A stretch of 64,000 nucleotides of DNA. It comes from Bacteroidales bacterium. Its GTDB lineage: Bacteria; Bacteroidota; Bacteroidia; Bacteroidales; UBA932. The notes beneath the pieces are model-generated. The model saw only the letters and a list, made by a program, of their open reading frames with translations, was not told where the DNA came from and did not search any database. The stretch spans positions 1 to 64,000 of the forward strand of contig JAAYCA010000007.1 of the NCBI GenBank assembly GCA_012744435.1, read 5' to 3'. Positions 46,206 through 55,457 of this stretch are shown one piece after another; position 1 is the first letter of the stretch; each line of letters begins with the position of its first letter. The position numbers and the translations under genes were made by a program.

Positions 46206-48335
46206 ATGGCAAAGAAACAGACCAAAGGCTATCCCTGGAAATACTGCTCCCTGGGCGGTGTGGTCCGGGTCAACATTACTTCCGGTGAGGATATTGCCCA
46301 TCTCGGAGAGCTGGATCAGAAGCTATGGACGGTCCTGAGCTGCCCGACCCGGAATCTCGCGCTCGACAGCCGTACCCTGCAGCTGATCGACTCCGACGGC
46401 GACGGTCGCGTCCGCGTGGCGGAGGTCGTTTCCGCGGCGCAGTGGCTGACCTCCGTGCTCAAGGACAGGGACGCCATCCTCAAAGGAGAAAGCGTGCTGC
46501 GGCTCGACGGCATCGACACGGACTGCGAGGCCGGGCAGAAGCTCTTTGCTTCCGCGAAACAGATTCTCTCCAATCTCGGTTTGGAAAAGGACGAAATCAG
46601 TGTGGAAGAGGCTTCCGACAGCGTCGCCATTTTCGAGAAGACGCAATTCAACGGCGACGGCGTCATTACGCCCGCTTCTGCGGATGATGAGACGCTTCGT
46701 CCGCTGATCGAGACGATTGCCGGAAAGATCGGTTCCACGACGGACCGCAGCGGCGAAGCCGGTATCACGGCAGAGCACATCGAGGCGTTCTACGCCGCCC
46801 TCGCGGACTATGCCGCCTGGCAGGATGCCGCTGAGGCCGGGAAGGCCGCCATCTTCCCGTATGGGGACAATACTGCGGCGGCCCTGGACGCCTGCGAGGC
46901 CGTCAAGGACAAGGTGGCCGATTACTTCATGCGCTGCAAGCTCATCCGTTTCGACGACGCCGTCGCGGGCGCCGTGGATCTGTCGGCGGACCGCGTGGGG
47001 GCGATCAGCGACAAGAACCTTGCGACGCAGGCCGAGGAGATTGCCACTTATCCGCTGGCCCGTCCCGCCAGGGAGGCCGTACTGCCCTTCGATGCCATCA
47101 ATCCGGCATGGCAGGCAGCTTTCGCCGCTGTCAAGGCCCTGGTGCTGGATGTCGATTTCCCGAAAGCGAAAGGCATCACCGAAGAGCAGTGGCAGGGCAT
47201 ACTGGACAAGTTCGCGCCGTACTGCGCCTGGCTTGCGGACAAGAAGGGCGAAGCGGTGGAGGCGCTGGGGCTGGACGAAGTCAAGGCCCAGCTGAAGGCA
47301 GACCGCAAGGCGGAACTGCTCGCGCTGGTCGAATCCGACTTGGCTCTCAAAGAGGAAGCGGAATCCATTGACGGGGTGAAGCGCCTGATGCTGTACTACC
47401 GCGATTTCGCGAAGCTCCTTCGCAACTATGTGATATTTACGGACTTCTATGGACGCAAACAGGGCACGCGCGGCATCTTCGAGGCCGGCCGCTTATATAT
47501 TGACGAGCGCTGCTGCGACCTCTGTATCAAGGTCGCTGACATGGGAGCACATGGCGACATGCCCAAACTCAGCGGGATGTTCCTGCTCTACTGCAAGTGC
47601 ACGTCCAAGGCCAAGGGCGAGACGATGGACATCGTGGCCGTGATGACGGACGGCAAGACCCGCGACCTCCGTCCCGGCAAGAACGGTCTCTTCTACGACC
47701 TTGACGGGGCCGACTGGGATGCCGTGATCACCAAGGTCGTGGAGAATCCCATCAGCATCAAGGCAGCGTTCTGGAGCCCTTACCGCAAGGTGGCGAATTT
47801 CATCTCGGACAAGATCGACAAGTCTGCTGCCGACAAGGACGCCGCGGCGCTGAGCAAGCTCCAGACCACGGCAGATGCAGGCCCTGCCGGCGCCAAGCAG
47901 CCTTTCGATATTGCCAGGTTTGCCGGCATCGCCGCGGCCGTGGGCATGGCCCTGGCCGGTATCGGCGCCGTGCTCGTCGCGCTTGGGGCGGCCGTCAAGA
48001 GCCTGGTCTGGTGGCAATGGATCGTCATCATCGCCGCCGTGATGCTCATCATCTCCGGCCCGTCCTGCTTCATCGCCTGGCGCAAGCTCCGCCGGCGCAA
48101 CCTCGGCCCCGTGCTCAACGCCAACGGCTGGGCCATCAACTCCGTCGTGCTCGTCAACATCCTCTTCGGCAAGATCCTCACGAGCGTGGCCAAATACCCG
48201 AAGATGAAGCTGGATGATCCGTATGCGAAGCGCACGCCCCTGTGGCGCAAGATCCTGTGCTGGGTGCTGGTCCTGCTGGTGATCGCTTTCGGCGTGCTGT
48301 ACTTCACCCATCATCTCGGTTGGCTGGGATTGTAA
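46206..48335 (+). CDS. Uncharacterised 709-aa protein with EF-hand-like loops and C-terminal membrane helices
   Basis: I do not recognise the family. Residues 62-73 (DSDGDGRVRVAE) are a good EF-hand calcium-binding loop; FNGDGVIT near 150 is a second, degenerate one. A long helical, acidic middle region follows. A Cys-rich segment near residues 437-465 (DERCCDLCIKV and LLYCKC) may bind metal. The C-terminal 130 residues hold three membrane helices (IAAAVGMALAGIGAVLVALG, IVIIAAVMLIISG, CWVLVLLVIAFGVLYF) with basic loops. No signal peptide is seen, so the large N-terminal part is probably cytoplasmic. The stop overlaps the ATG of the glycosyltransferase (TAATG), implying translational coupling. 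Confidence 0.85.
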   Translation: MAKKQTKGYPWKYCSLGGVVRVNITSGEDIAHLGELDQKLWTVLSCPTRNLALDSRTLQLIDSDGDGRVRVAEVVSAAQWLTSVLKDRDAILKGESVLRLDGIDTDCEAGQKLFASAKQILSNLGLEKDEISVEEASDSVAIFEKTQFNGDGVITPASADDETLRPLIETIAGKIGSTTDRSGEAGITAEHIEAFYAALADYAAWQDAAEAGKAAIFPYGDNTAAALDACEAVKDKVADYFMRCKLIRFDDAVAGAVDLSADRVGAISDKNLATQAEEIATYPLARPAREAVLPFDAINPAWQAAFAAVKALVLDVDFPKAKGITEEQWQGILDKFAPYCAWLADKKGEAVEALGLDEVKAQLKADRKAELLALVESDLALKEEAESIDGVKRLMLYYRDFAKLLRNYVIFTDFYGRKQGTRGIFEAGRLYIDERCCDLCIKVADMGAHGDMPKLSGMFLLYCKCTSKAKGETMDIVAVMTDGKTRDLRPGKNGLFYDLDGADWDAVITKVVENPISIKAAFWSPYRKVANFISDKIDKSAADKDAAALSKLQTTADAGPAGAKQPFDIARFAGIAAAVGMALAGIGAVLVALGAAVKSLVWWQWIVIIAAVMLIISGPSCFIAWRKLRRRNLGPVLNANGWAINSVVLVNILFGKILTSVAKYPKMKLDDPYAKRTPLWRKILCWVLVLLVIAFGVLYFTHHLGWLGL

Positions 48336-49531
48336 TGGAACTACCGGAATTCCTTGCGATCGAACGGGCCAACGTAGGCCTTTTCTGTGATGTTTTCCCG
48401 CCCGTGATGGACGGGGTGTCCGTGTGCATGCAGAACTATGCCTACTGGATGCAGAAGAAGGTGGGCGGCGTGTGCGTGGTCACGCCGAATGTGCCGGATG
48501 CGGACTACAGCGTGCATGATTACAAGGTGTACGACTATTTTTCCGTCCCGGTCCCCAAGCGAGCCCCGTATGTGACCGGCATTGCTGAAATCGATCCGGT
48601 CTGGCTCGCGAAAGTCGCCAGGACGCGTTTCAAGATCTTGCATGCGCATTGCCCGTTTGCCACGGGACTTGTTGCGCAGCGCATCGCGCGCCTGCAGGGG
48701 ATTCCCCTGGTCGCGACATTCCACTCCAAGTACCGCGACGACTTCTCCCGCGTGCTGCCCAAGATCGCGGTGGACCTGGCGATCGACGCGATCGTGGAAT
48801 ATTACGAGCGGGCCGACCTCGTATGGGTGCCGCAGGAGTCCACGGTCGAGGTGCTCCGTGAATATGGCTACACCGGCCATGTGGAGGTGATGGACAACGG
48901 TTCCGACCTCGTGGCGGACTATCCCGAAAAGTATTTCGTGGAGGCCCGGCAGCGGCTGGGGATTGCTCCTGAGGAGTTCGTGATGCTGTTCGTGGGCCAG
49001 CATATCTGGGAGAAGAATCCGCGCCTGATCATCGAATCCCTGGCCCGCATTCCGGACATTCCCTTCCGGATGTATTTCATCGGCGTGGGTTATGCGGCCG
49101 AGGAGATGAAGGACCTGGTATCGGAACGGGGACTGGATGAAAAGGTTACCTTCGTGGGATCGATTACCGACCGCGCCCGCCTGACGGATTATTACGCCGC
49201 TTCGGACCTGTTCCTGTTCCCTTCTCTCTACGACAATGCACCGCTGGTCGTCCGCGAGGCGGCGGCCCTGAACACGCCGGCCGTGATGGCGGAAGGGGCC
49301 ACGGCCGCCACCATCCTCCAGGATGGCGAGAACGGGTTCCTGGTGGAGAACGATGCGGACAGGATGGCGGAGTTGCTTCGCAGCCTGATCCATGATCCGC
49401 AGCGCGTACACCGTGTGGGGGTGCAGGCTTCCAAGACGATCGTCCGTTCGTGGGAGGACTGCGTGGAAGAGGTGCTGGACCGCTATAATGCGCTGCTGCG
49501 CAGTCGGGGCTTGCCGCTTGTCGAAAGGTAA
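48335..49531 (+). CDS. GT4-family glycosyltransferase
   Basis: A 398-aa GT-B enzyme. The N-terminal domain begins VGLFCDVFPPVMDGVSV, a typical GT4 start with the glycine-containing loop, and the C-terminal domain has the sugar-nucleotide site FPSLYDNAPLVVREAA, where the usual E-x7-E motif appears as D-x7-E. The closest known groups are lipid (diacylglycerol) glucosyltransferases and LPS/capsule enzymes, but the acceptor cannot be read from sequence. I chose the ATG at 48335; the open frame upstream lies in the preceding gene. The one-base overlap with the EF-hand-like protein suggests they work together at the membrane. Confidence 0.88.
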   Translation: MELPEFLAIERANVGLFCDVFPPVMDGVSVCMQNYAYWMQKKVGGVCVVTPNVPDADYSVHDYKVYDYFSVPVPKRAPYVTGIAEIDPVWLAKVARTRFKILHAHCPFATGLVAQRIARLQGIPLVATFHSKYRDDFSRVLPKIAVDLAIDAIVEYYERADLVWVPQESTVEVLREYGYTGHVEVMDNGSDLVADYPEKYFVEARQRLGIAPEEFVMLFVGQHIWEKNPRLIIESLARIPDIPFRMYFIGVGYAAEEMKDLVSERGLDEKVTFVGSITDRARLTDYYAASDLFLFPSLYDNAPLVVREAAALNTPAVMAEGATAATILQDGENGFLVENDADRMAELLRSLIHDPQRVHRVGVQASKTIVRSWEDCVEEVLDRYNALLRSRGLPLVER

Positions 49532-49567
49532 AATGCCGCAAGGTTTTGGAAATTCGCGAAATATGTC

Positions 49568-49575
49568 TAAATTTG
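49568..49575 (+). promoter_or_regulatory. -7 box (TAAATTTG) of rpsO
   Basis: Perfect TAnnTTTG match with TTTG at about 49544-49547 as -33 element. It gives a leader of about 55 bases. Confidence 0.6.
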
Positions 49576-49576
49576 C

Positions 49577-49605
49577 ACGCTTTTTCCCATGGGGGGATAA
49601 AGCGT
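49577..49605 (+). promoter_or_regulatory. Stem-loop at the 5' end of the rpsO leader (possible S15 autoregulatory site)
   Basis: ACGCTTT (49577-49583) pairs with AAAGCGT (49599-49605), and an inner CCC/GGG pairing can stack in the loop. It starts right at the expected 5' end of the mRNA. S15 is known to repress its own mRNA through leader structures in several bacteria. Confidence 0.35.
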
Positions 49606-49636
49606 TGAGTTTAACCCTTAATTTTTTTGCTGAGAC

Positions 49637-49912
49637 ATGGCTGAATATTTGATGCCTGAGAAGAAGCAAGAGATTTTCGCGAAGTACGGGAAGTCCAATA
49701 AGGACACCGGCTCTCCTGAGAGTCAGGTTGCTTTATTTTCCTACCGTATCGCTCACCTTACCGAGCACGTGAAGAAGAACAAGAAAGACGTGGTCACGCG
49801 TCGTTCTCTTCTCCGCCTCGTCGGTAAGCGCCGCCAGATCCTGGATTACCTCCAGCAGGTGGACATTGAGAGATACCGTAATATCGTCAAGGAGCTCGGT
49901 CTCCGTCGATAA
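49637..49912 (+). CDS. rpsO: Ribosomal protein S15
   Basis: A 91-aa 30S protein with the S15 signature [27 protein letters not shown] (in part) and the C-terminal [18 protein letters not shown]. It binds the three-way junction of 16S rRNA helices 20-22 early in assembly. It has its own promoter and leader, ends at an intrinsic terminator, and is followed by pnp, the conserved rpsO-pnp order. Confidence 0.97.
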   Translation: MAEYLMPEKKQEIFAKYGKSNKDTGSPESQVALFSYRIAHLTEHVKKNKKDVVTRRSLLRLVGKRRQILDYLQQVDIERYRNIVKELGLRR

Positions 49913-49930
49913 ACAGATAGGAAAAGAGAG

Positions 49931-49963
49931 GGGATGGTTCCCGGGTGGGACCATCCCTTTTTT
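49931..49963 (+). terminator. Intrinsic terminator/attenuator between rpsO and pnp
   Basis: GGGATGGT pairs with ACCATCCC (8 bp, extendable) followed by TTTTTT. As no clear promoter was seen for pnp, it may be a leaky attenuator that sets pnp expression. Confidence 0.8.
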
Positions 49964-50001
49964 GATGAAAAAGACGTAAAAGAAGCAATAGAGAAACAGT
50001 A

Positions 50002-52407
50002 ATGAACGTTATCAACAAAAAGATCGAGCTCGCGGACGGCCGCGTGATCGAGATCGAGACCGGCAAACTGGCCAAGCAGGCCGCCGGCTCCGCCGTTGTC
50101 AAGATGGGAGGCACCATGGTCCTCGCCACCGTGACCTGTGCCGAAGAAGTCAAGGAAGGCACTGATTTCATGCCCCTCACCGTGGACTACCGTGAGAAGT
50201 ATTATTCTGCAGGCCGTTTCCCCGGCGGTTTCCTGAAGCGCGAGAGCAAGCCCTCCGACTACGAGGTGCTCATCGCCCGTCTGGTGGACCGTCCCATCCG
50301 TCCGCTCTGGCCGGATGATTTCCATCTGGAGGTGTTTGTCCAGCTCACGCTTATTTCCGCCGAGAAGGACATCCAGCCCGACGCCCTTGCCGGCCTGGCC
50401 GCTTCCTGCGCCCTCGCCACCTCCGACCTGCCGTTCGGCGGCCCTGTGTCCGAGGTCCGCGTGAGCCGCATCAACGGCGAATTCGTCATCAACCCGACCT
50501 TCTCCCAGATGAAGGACTCCGACCTCGAGCTGATGGTCGCCGCCACCGAGGAGAATATCATGATGGTCGAGGGCGAGATGAACGAAGTGTCCGAGCACGA
50601 CATGCTCGAGGCCATCAAGTTCGCCCACGAAGAGATCAAGAAGCACTGCCGCGTGCAGAAGGAGCTCATGCACGAGCTCGGCACCGACGGCGCGAAGCGC
50701 GAATATCCCCACGATCCGGAGGACGAGGAGCTCAAGAAGGCCGTGCACGAGTTCTGCTATGACAAGTGCTATGCCCTTGCGAAGGCCGCCAAGCCCAAGA
50801 AAGAGCGTGAAGAGGGCTTCAAAGCCATCAAGGAGGAGTTCCTCGCCACGATTCCCGAAGAGGAGCTCGAGGAGAAGACCCCGCTCGTGGAGCGTTACTA
50901 CCATGCCGAGGAGAAGGAAGCCATGCGCAACATGATCCTCGACGAAGGGATCCGCCTGGACGGTCGCGTCTGCGATCAGGTGCGTCCGATCTGGTGCGAA
51001 GTGGACTACCTCCCCTGCGCCCACGGTTCCGCCATCTTCACCCGCGGAGAGACCCAGTCCCTCGCGACCGTGACCCTCGGCACCAAGATGGACATGAAGG
51101 AGATGGACGAAGTGCTGATCCAGGAGGACCAGCAGTTCGTGCTCCACTACAACTTCCCGCCGTTCGCCACCGGCGAGGCCAAGCCGCAGCGCGGCCCCGG
51201 CCGTCGCGAGATCGGCCACGGCAACCTGGCGATGCGCGCCCTCAAGCCGGTCGTGCCCCTCGCTCCCGAGAACCCGTACGCCGTGCGCGTCGTTTCCGAT
51301 ATCCTCGAGTCCAACGGCTCTTCTTCCATGGCCTCCGTGTGCGGCGGCTGCCTCGCCCTGATGGACGCCGGCGTGAAGATCAAGAAGCCGGTCGCCGGTG
51401 TGGCCATGGGCCTGATCACCGACGAGGTGCACCCGAATGACCGTTACGCCATCCTGACCGACATCCTCGGCGACGAGGATCACCTCGGCGACATGGACTT
51501 CAAGGTCACCGGTACCGCCGACGGCATCACCGCCACCCAGATGGACATCAAGGTGGACGGTCTGTCCTACGAAGTGCTGGAGAAAGCCCTCGAGCAGGCC
51601 CGTCAGGGACGTATGCACATCATGGGCGAAATGATGAAGACCATCAGCGAGCCGCGTGAGGACTACAAGCCCTTCGTGCCCCGCATCGTCCAGCTCCGCA
51701 TCGCTGCCGAGTTCATCGGCGCGGTCATCGGCAAGGGCGGCGAAACCATCCAGAAGATCCAGAAAGAGACCGGCACCGTCATCAACATCGACGAGGAGCC
51801 GATCCCCGGGACCAACCTCACCGAGGGCGTGGTGGACATCGCGTCCGACAACGCCGAGAACATGCAGAAGGCCCTCGATTGGATCAAGGGGATCTGCGCT
51901 GTTCCCGAGGTCGGCACGGTCTATCACGGCCGCGTGGTTTCTATCCTCGAGTTCGGTGCCTTCATCGAGATCCTGCCGGGCAAGGAAGGCCTGCTGCATG
52001 TCTCCGAGATCGCATGGAACAAGACCGAGAAGGTCGAGGACGAGCTGTCCGTCGGCGACGAAGTGGATGTCAAACTCCTCGAAGTCGACGCCAAGACCGG
52101 TAAGATGCGCCTGTCCATGCGTGCCCTGACCGAGAAGCCGGAAGGCTACAAGGAGCCGGAGCGCCGGCCGCGCGGCGGCAATGACCGCAATGGCGGCAAC
52201 GGCGGCGAGCGTCGCAATGGCGGTGACCGTCGGGACGGTGGCCGCGGCCGCGACGAGCGCCGTGGAGGCGACCGCCGGGATGACCGCCGCGAGGGTGGCC
52301 GTGACAACCGCCACGGTGACCGCCCGCGCCATGGCAACGGTCCCCGCAACGAAGCCCCTGCGCCGTCCTTCGACGACTTCAAGGAGACGGTCGACGAGGT
52401 CTTCTAG
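50002..52407 (+). CDS. pnp: Polyribonucleotide nucleotidyltransferase (PNPase) with RGG-like tail
   Basis: An 801-aa PNPase: two RNase PH domains separated by a helical domain ([15 protein letters not shown] in the first; [20 protein letters not shown] and the SSMASVCGG region in the second), a KH domain ([17 protein letters not shown]) and an S1 domain ([20 protein letters not shown]). It degrades mRNA 3' to 5' using phosphate. After the S1 domain, about 90 residues consist almost entirely of Arg, Gly, Asp and Asn (e.g. [18 protein letters not shown]), ending in an acidic [12 protein letters not shown] peptide. That tail is longer than in E. coli PNPase and probably adds RNA or partner binding. 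Confidence 0.96.
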   Translation: MNVINKKIELADGRVIEIETGKLAKQAAGSAVVKMGGTMVLATVTCAEEVKEGTDFMPLTVDYREKYYSAGRFPGGFLKRESKPSDYEVLIARLVDRPIRPLWPDDFHLEVFVQLTLISAEKDIQPDALAGLAASCALATSDLPFGGPVSEVRVSRINGEFVINPTFSQMKDSDLELMVAATEENIMMVEGEMNEVSEHDMLEAIKFAHEEIKKHCRVQKELMHELGTDGAKREYPHDPEDEELKKAVHEFCYDKCYALAKAAKPKKEREEGFKAIKEEFLATIPEEELEEKTPLVERYYHAEEKEAMRNMILDEGIRLDGRVCDQVRPIWCEVDYLPCAHGSAIFTRGETQSLATVTLGTKMDMKEMDEVLIQEDQQFVLHYNFPPFATGEAKPQRGPGRREIGHGNLAMRALKPVVPLAPENPYAVRVVSDILESNGSSSMASVCGGCLALMDAGVKIKKPVAGVAMGLITDEVHPNDRYAILTDILGDEDHLGDMDFKVTGTADGITATQMDIKVDGLSYEVLEKALEQARQGRMHIMGEMMKTISEPREDYKPFVPRIVQLRIAAEFIGAVIGKGGETIQKIQKETGTVINIDEEPIPGTNLTEGVVDIASDNAENMQKALDWIKGICAVPEVGTVYHGRVVSILEFGAFIEILPGKEGLLHVSEIAWNKTEKVEDELSVGDEVDVKLLEVDAKTGKMRLSMRALTEKPEGYKEPERRPRGGNDRNGGNGGERRNGGDRRDGGRGRDERRGGDRRDDRREGGRDNRHGDRPRHGNGPRNEAPAPSFDDFKETVDEVF

Positions 52408-52427
52408 GAAGATCGGGCCGAAGAAAT

Positions 52428-52476
52428 CGGAATCCGTCCTCAAAACAGGCTGTTTTTGAGGACGGATTCCGTTTTT
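52428..52476 (+). terminator. Intrinsic terminator of pnp
   Basis: CGGAATCCGTCCTCAAAA pairs perfectly over 18 bp with the sequence at 52454-52471, followed by TTTTT. The stretch 52477-52561 after it holds no gene that I can see. Confidence 0.88.
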
Positions 52477-52561
52477 CTGCCCCTTTGTCCACCATCGGGG
52501 CTTTTTTTGTGGATGGACCCCTAGTCAATCAGGCCGTTCTTCTCCGTGGTCCAGCCTTCGT

Positions 52562-53326
52562 TTATTGCAGCCGGAATCCGTCGGCGTCCTCCAGGACCGG
52601 GAACTTGGCGTGATACTCCGCGAGGTGCTGCAGGTCGATTTCGCCGCCGGCGAAGCCTTCCTGTCCGTCGGGGGCACAGGCCAGCGTCTCGCCGTACGGC
52701 CCGATCAGGGCGGTGCCGCCGTCGTAGTTGCAGGTGGGATCCGTGCCTACGCGGTTGGCGGCCAGTACGTAGCAGGCATTTTCAATCGCCCGGGCGCGCA
52801 CGAGCGTGTCCCACGCGAAACGGCGCACGTCGGGCCAGTTGGCCACGAAGATGATGGCGTCGTAGTCATTCCGGTTCCGCAGCCAGACGGGGAAACGCAG
52901 ATCATAACAGACCGCCAGCAGGAAACGCACGCCGCGCCATTCCACGATGATGCGCCGCTCTCCCGCGGCGAAGCGCTCGCCTTCGCCGCCGTAGCCGAAG
53001 AGGTGGCGCTTGTCGTAGTGGTCGAAGCTGCCGTCCGGCCGGACGAAATAAAAGCGATTGACACATTTCCCGCCAGGGATCTCCAGCGCGATGCTGCCGG
53101 CCAGGGCGGTGTCCAGCTGCGCGGCCTTGCGCTGCATCCAGGCGAGACCGGCAGAGGGTTCTTTCTCCACGGTCGCTCCGTCGAGGGTGGCGAAGCCGGT
53201 GGTGAACATTTCCGGGAGGACATGCAGGTCGGCGCGCGGGGCGCCGTCGAGCAACCCGTCGAGATGACGGAGATTGGACTCCGGATCGCCCCAGAGGATA
53301 TCTTGCTGAATGATGTTTACTTTCAT
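52562..53326 (-). CDS. Nitrilase-family omega-amidase
   Basis: A 254-aa carbon-nitrogen hydrolase. The catalytic triad is E39 (VLPEMF), K106 (YDKRHLF) and C140 (LAVCYDLRFP). The sequence pattern (HLFGYGGEGERFAAG, then VWLRNRNDYD) is that of the YafV/Nit2 omega-amidase group, which hydrolyses 2-oxoglutaramate or 2-oxosuccinamate as metabolite repair after glutamine transamination. Its start overlaps the MFS transporter stop by 4 bases (ATGA), so it is the last gene of the operon that begins at engB. A direct role in hexuronate metabolism is not obvious. Confidence 0.88.
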   Translation of the reverse strand: MKVNIIQQDILWGDPESNLRHLDGLLDGAPRADLHVLPEMFTTGFATLDGATVEKEPSAGLAWMQRKAAQLDTALAGSIALEIPGGKCVNRFYFVRPDGSFDHYDKRHLFGYGGEGERFAAGERRIIVEWRGVRFLLAVCYDLRFPVWLRNRNDYDAIIFVANWPDVRRFAWDTLVRARAIENACYVLAANRVGTDPTCNYDGGTALIGPYGETLACAPDGQEGFAGGEIDLQHLAEYHAKFPVLEDADGFRLQ

Positions 53327-54780
53327 TTTACTTCAATCGGTTGGTACTTCGGCACGAGGCTCTTCATGATGATCCAGGCCAGCAGATAAGCGATGCCGCA
53401 ATAGCAGAAGATGATGAAATAGCCGGCGGGCTTGCCCTCGAAACCGAGGAAACTGAAGGCGGAGCCGGCATTCTCGGCATAGGTGAAAAGGTTTCCGGCG
53501 ACCTTTTGCACGATCATCGAACCGATGCCGCCCGCCGTGGTGCCGATGCCGGTGATGGAGGCGATGGTGCTCTTGGGGAACATGTCGCCGATGGTGGAGT
53601 AGAGGTTGGCGCTCCAGGCCTGGTGTCCCGCGCCGGCGAGACCGATCAGGATGGCCGGCCACCAGGCGGACTGGAGGCTGATGCCCAGCGGCTGGGCGAA
53701 CAGAGCGGCAATCGGGAAGAATGCAAAGATGAGCATCGCGAGCATCCGGCCCGCATAGGGATCCATGCCTTTCTTCTCAACGAAGATCCTGGGCAGGTAG
53801 CCGCCGACGATGGAAATCACGGTGACGATGGCGTACAGCGTAAAGATCAGCGCCTGGCCCAGTCCGGAAGTGGCGGGTGCGCCGAACTGGTTGCTGAAAT
53901 AGGAAGGTGCCCAAAACAGGAAGAACCACCAGACGCCGTCGGTAAAGAACTTTCCGGTAATGAAGGCCCAGGTCTGCTTGTACTTGAAGCACTGGAGCAT
54001 CGGGATGGATTTCTGATCGGCGACAGCGGCCTTCTCTGCCGCTTCCGCAGCGTCGTCCTGGTGGATGTATGCCAGTTCCGCTTCGTTCACCCGCCGGCTC
54101 TTTTCCGGCTTCTCGTACATGAAGGCCCAGAAGAACATCCAGATGAAGCCCAGGCCGCCGATGATGATGAAAGCCCATTCCCAACCGAGCCTGACAGCCA
54201 GGGGCGGAATCATGAGCGGAGCGGCGAGCGCTCCCACGGAGGCGCCGGCGTTGAAGATGGAAGTCGCGAAAGCGCGGTCTTTCTTCGGGAAATACTCGGC
54301 CGTTACCTTGATGGCGGCCGGGAAGTTTCCGGATTCGCCGAGTGCCAGGATGCCCCGGCAGAGCAGGAACAGGTAGACGGAGGTCGTCGAGACGGCGAGG
54401 GCGACATTGCTGCCCACTTTGACGGCGCGCAGGGCCGCCACGCTGCCCAGTCCCGTCAGCTGGGCGGTGCCCCAGCCGCAGGCGGCGTGCAGGCAGGCGC
54501 CGACGGACCAGACGCCGATGGCGATGAGGTAGCCCTTCTTCGTGCCCATCCAGTCCACGAACTTGCCCGCAAACAGGCAGCAGACAGCATAGAATATGGA
54601 GAAGAAGGAAGTAATGGTGCCGTAGTTGGCATCTGTCCAATGAAACTCCGGCTTGATGAATTCCTCATAGGTCAGCGACAGGACCTGGCGGTCCAGGTAA
54701 TTGACCGTGGTCGCCACGAAGAGCAGCGAGCACAGCCACCAACGCCAGTTGGTGATCAGTTTCTTCTGGGTCTCAGACAT
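53323..54780 (-). CDS. MFS transporter, hexuronate (ExuT/GudP-like, ACS family)
   Basis: A 485-aa inner-membrane protein with about 12 membrane helices. Family features are NYLDRQVLSLTYEEFIKPEF near the N-terminus (the ACS pattern NYxDR), GLGxSGNFPAAIKVTAEYFPKKDRAFATSIFNAGASVGAL (in parts: ESGNFPAAIKVTAEYF, FNAGASVGAL) and a central cytoplasmic loop (MYEKPEKSRRVNEAEL). This is the group that imports galacturonate/glucuronate with cations. It overlaps eda by 8 bases and follows kdgK, which fits uptake of hexuronates for the KDG pathway. I chose the ATG at 54780; the longer frame lies inside eda. Confidence 0.9.
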   Translation of the reverse strand: MSETQKKLITNWRWWLCSLLFVATTVNYLDRQVLSLTYEEFIKPEFHWTDANYGTITSFFSIFYAVCCLFAGKFVDWMGTKKGYLIAIGVWSVGACLHAACGWGTAQLTGLGSVAALRAVKVGSNVALAVSTTSVYLFLLCRGILALGESGNFPAAIKVTAEYFPKKDRAFATSIFNAGASVGALAAPLMIPPLAVRLGWEWAFIIIGGLGFIWMFFWAFMYEKPEKSRRVNEAELAYIHQDDAAEAAEKAAVADQKSIPMLQCFKYKQTWAFITGKFFTDGVWWFFLFWAPSYFSNQFGAPATSGLGQALIFTLYAIVTVISIVGGYLPRIFVEKKGMDPYAGRMLAMLIFAFFPIAALFAQPLGISLQSAWWPAILIGLAGAGHQAWSANLYSTIGDMFPKSTIASITGIGTTAGGIGSMIVQKVAGNLFTYAENAGSAFSFLGFEGKPAGYFIIFCYCGIAYLLAWIIMKSLVPKYQPIEVK

Positions 54781-55447
54781 AAGCGCGGGCCTCTTCGATG
54801 ATTTGGAGCGATTCTTCGCAGAGTTTCGTGATGCGGGTCCAGTCGCTGTTCGCGATGGCATCTTTGGGGAAGAGCTGGGAGCCCATGCCGACGCACTTGA
54901 CGCCGGCCTTGAACCAGGCTTCGAGGTTGGCCTTTTCGGGCTTCACGCCGCCGGTGACCATCAGATTGCTCCAGGGCATGGGCGCAAGAACGCTCTTGAC
55001 GAAGGACGGGCCGAGGACATCGCCCGGGAAGACCTTGCAGATGTCGCAGCCGGCTTCCTGGGCGGCGCCGATTTCGGTCACGGTAGCGCAGCCCGGGATG
55101 TAGGGAATGAGCCGGCGGTTGCATACCCGGGCCACTTCGGGATTGAAGCCCGGGCTGATGACGAAGTCGGCGCCGAGCTGGATGTAAAGGGCGGCGGTGG
55201 CGGGGTCCGGTACGCTGCCAACGCCGAGGACCATGCCCGGGACCTCGTCCCGGGCGGACGAGGCGAGTTCTTTGAACACCAGCTGGGCGAAGTCGCCGCG
55301 GTTGGTGAATTCGAAGGCGCACACACCGCCCGCATGGCAGGCTTTGAGCACCTTCCTGGCGACATGGATATCGGGATGATAGAATACCGGAACCATGCCC
55401 TTTGTGACCATGGCCTTGAAAACATGATTCTTACTGTATTGTGCCAT
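54773..55447 (-). CDS. eda: KDPG/KHG aldolase
   Basis: A 224-aa class I aldolase that splits 2-keto-3-deoxy-6-phosphogluconate to pyruvate and glyceraldehyde-3-phosphate. Visible: FEFTNRG (the catalytic Glu), GVGSVPDPATAALYIQLGADFVISPG (in part), PYIPGCATVTEIGAAQEAG, and CDICKVFPGD with the Schiff-base Lys. It sits between kdgK (10 bases) and the hexuronate transporter (8-base overlap), so the trio covers uptake, phosphorylation and cleavage. The enzymes that make KDG from hexuronates are not in the window. Confidence 0.94.
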   Translation of the reverse strand: MAQYSKNHVFKAMVTKGMVPVFYHPDIHVARKVLKACHAGGVCAFEFTNRGDFAQLVFKELASSARDEVPGMVLGVGSVPDPATAALYIQLGADFVISPGFNPEVARVCNRRLIPYIPGCATVTEIGAAQEAGCDICKVFPGDVLGPSFVKSVLAPMPWSNLMVTGGVKPEKANLEAWFKAGVKCVGMGSQLFPKDAIANSDWTRITKLCEESLQIIEEARAYV

Positions 55448-55457
55448 AATTGTCTGT

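Noticed and set aside
52477-52561. A second terminator or small RNA after pnp (GTCCACC...GGTGGAC-like bases and a T-run)
   Set aside because: The pairing is broken after 5 bases and the T-run sits in the loop; nothing convincing.
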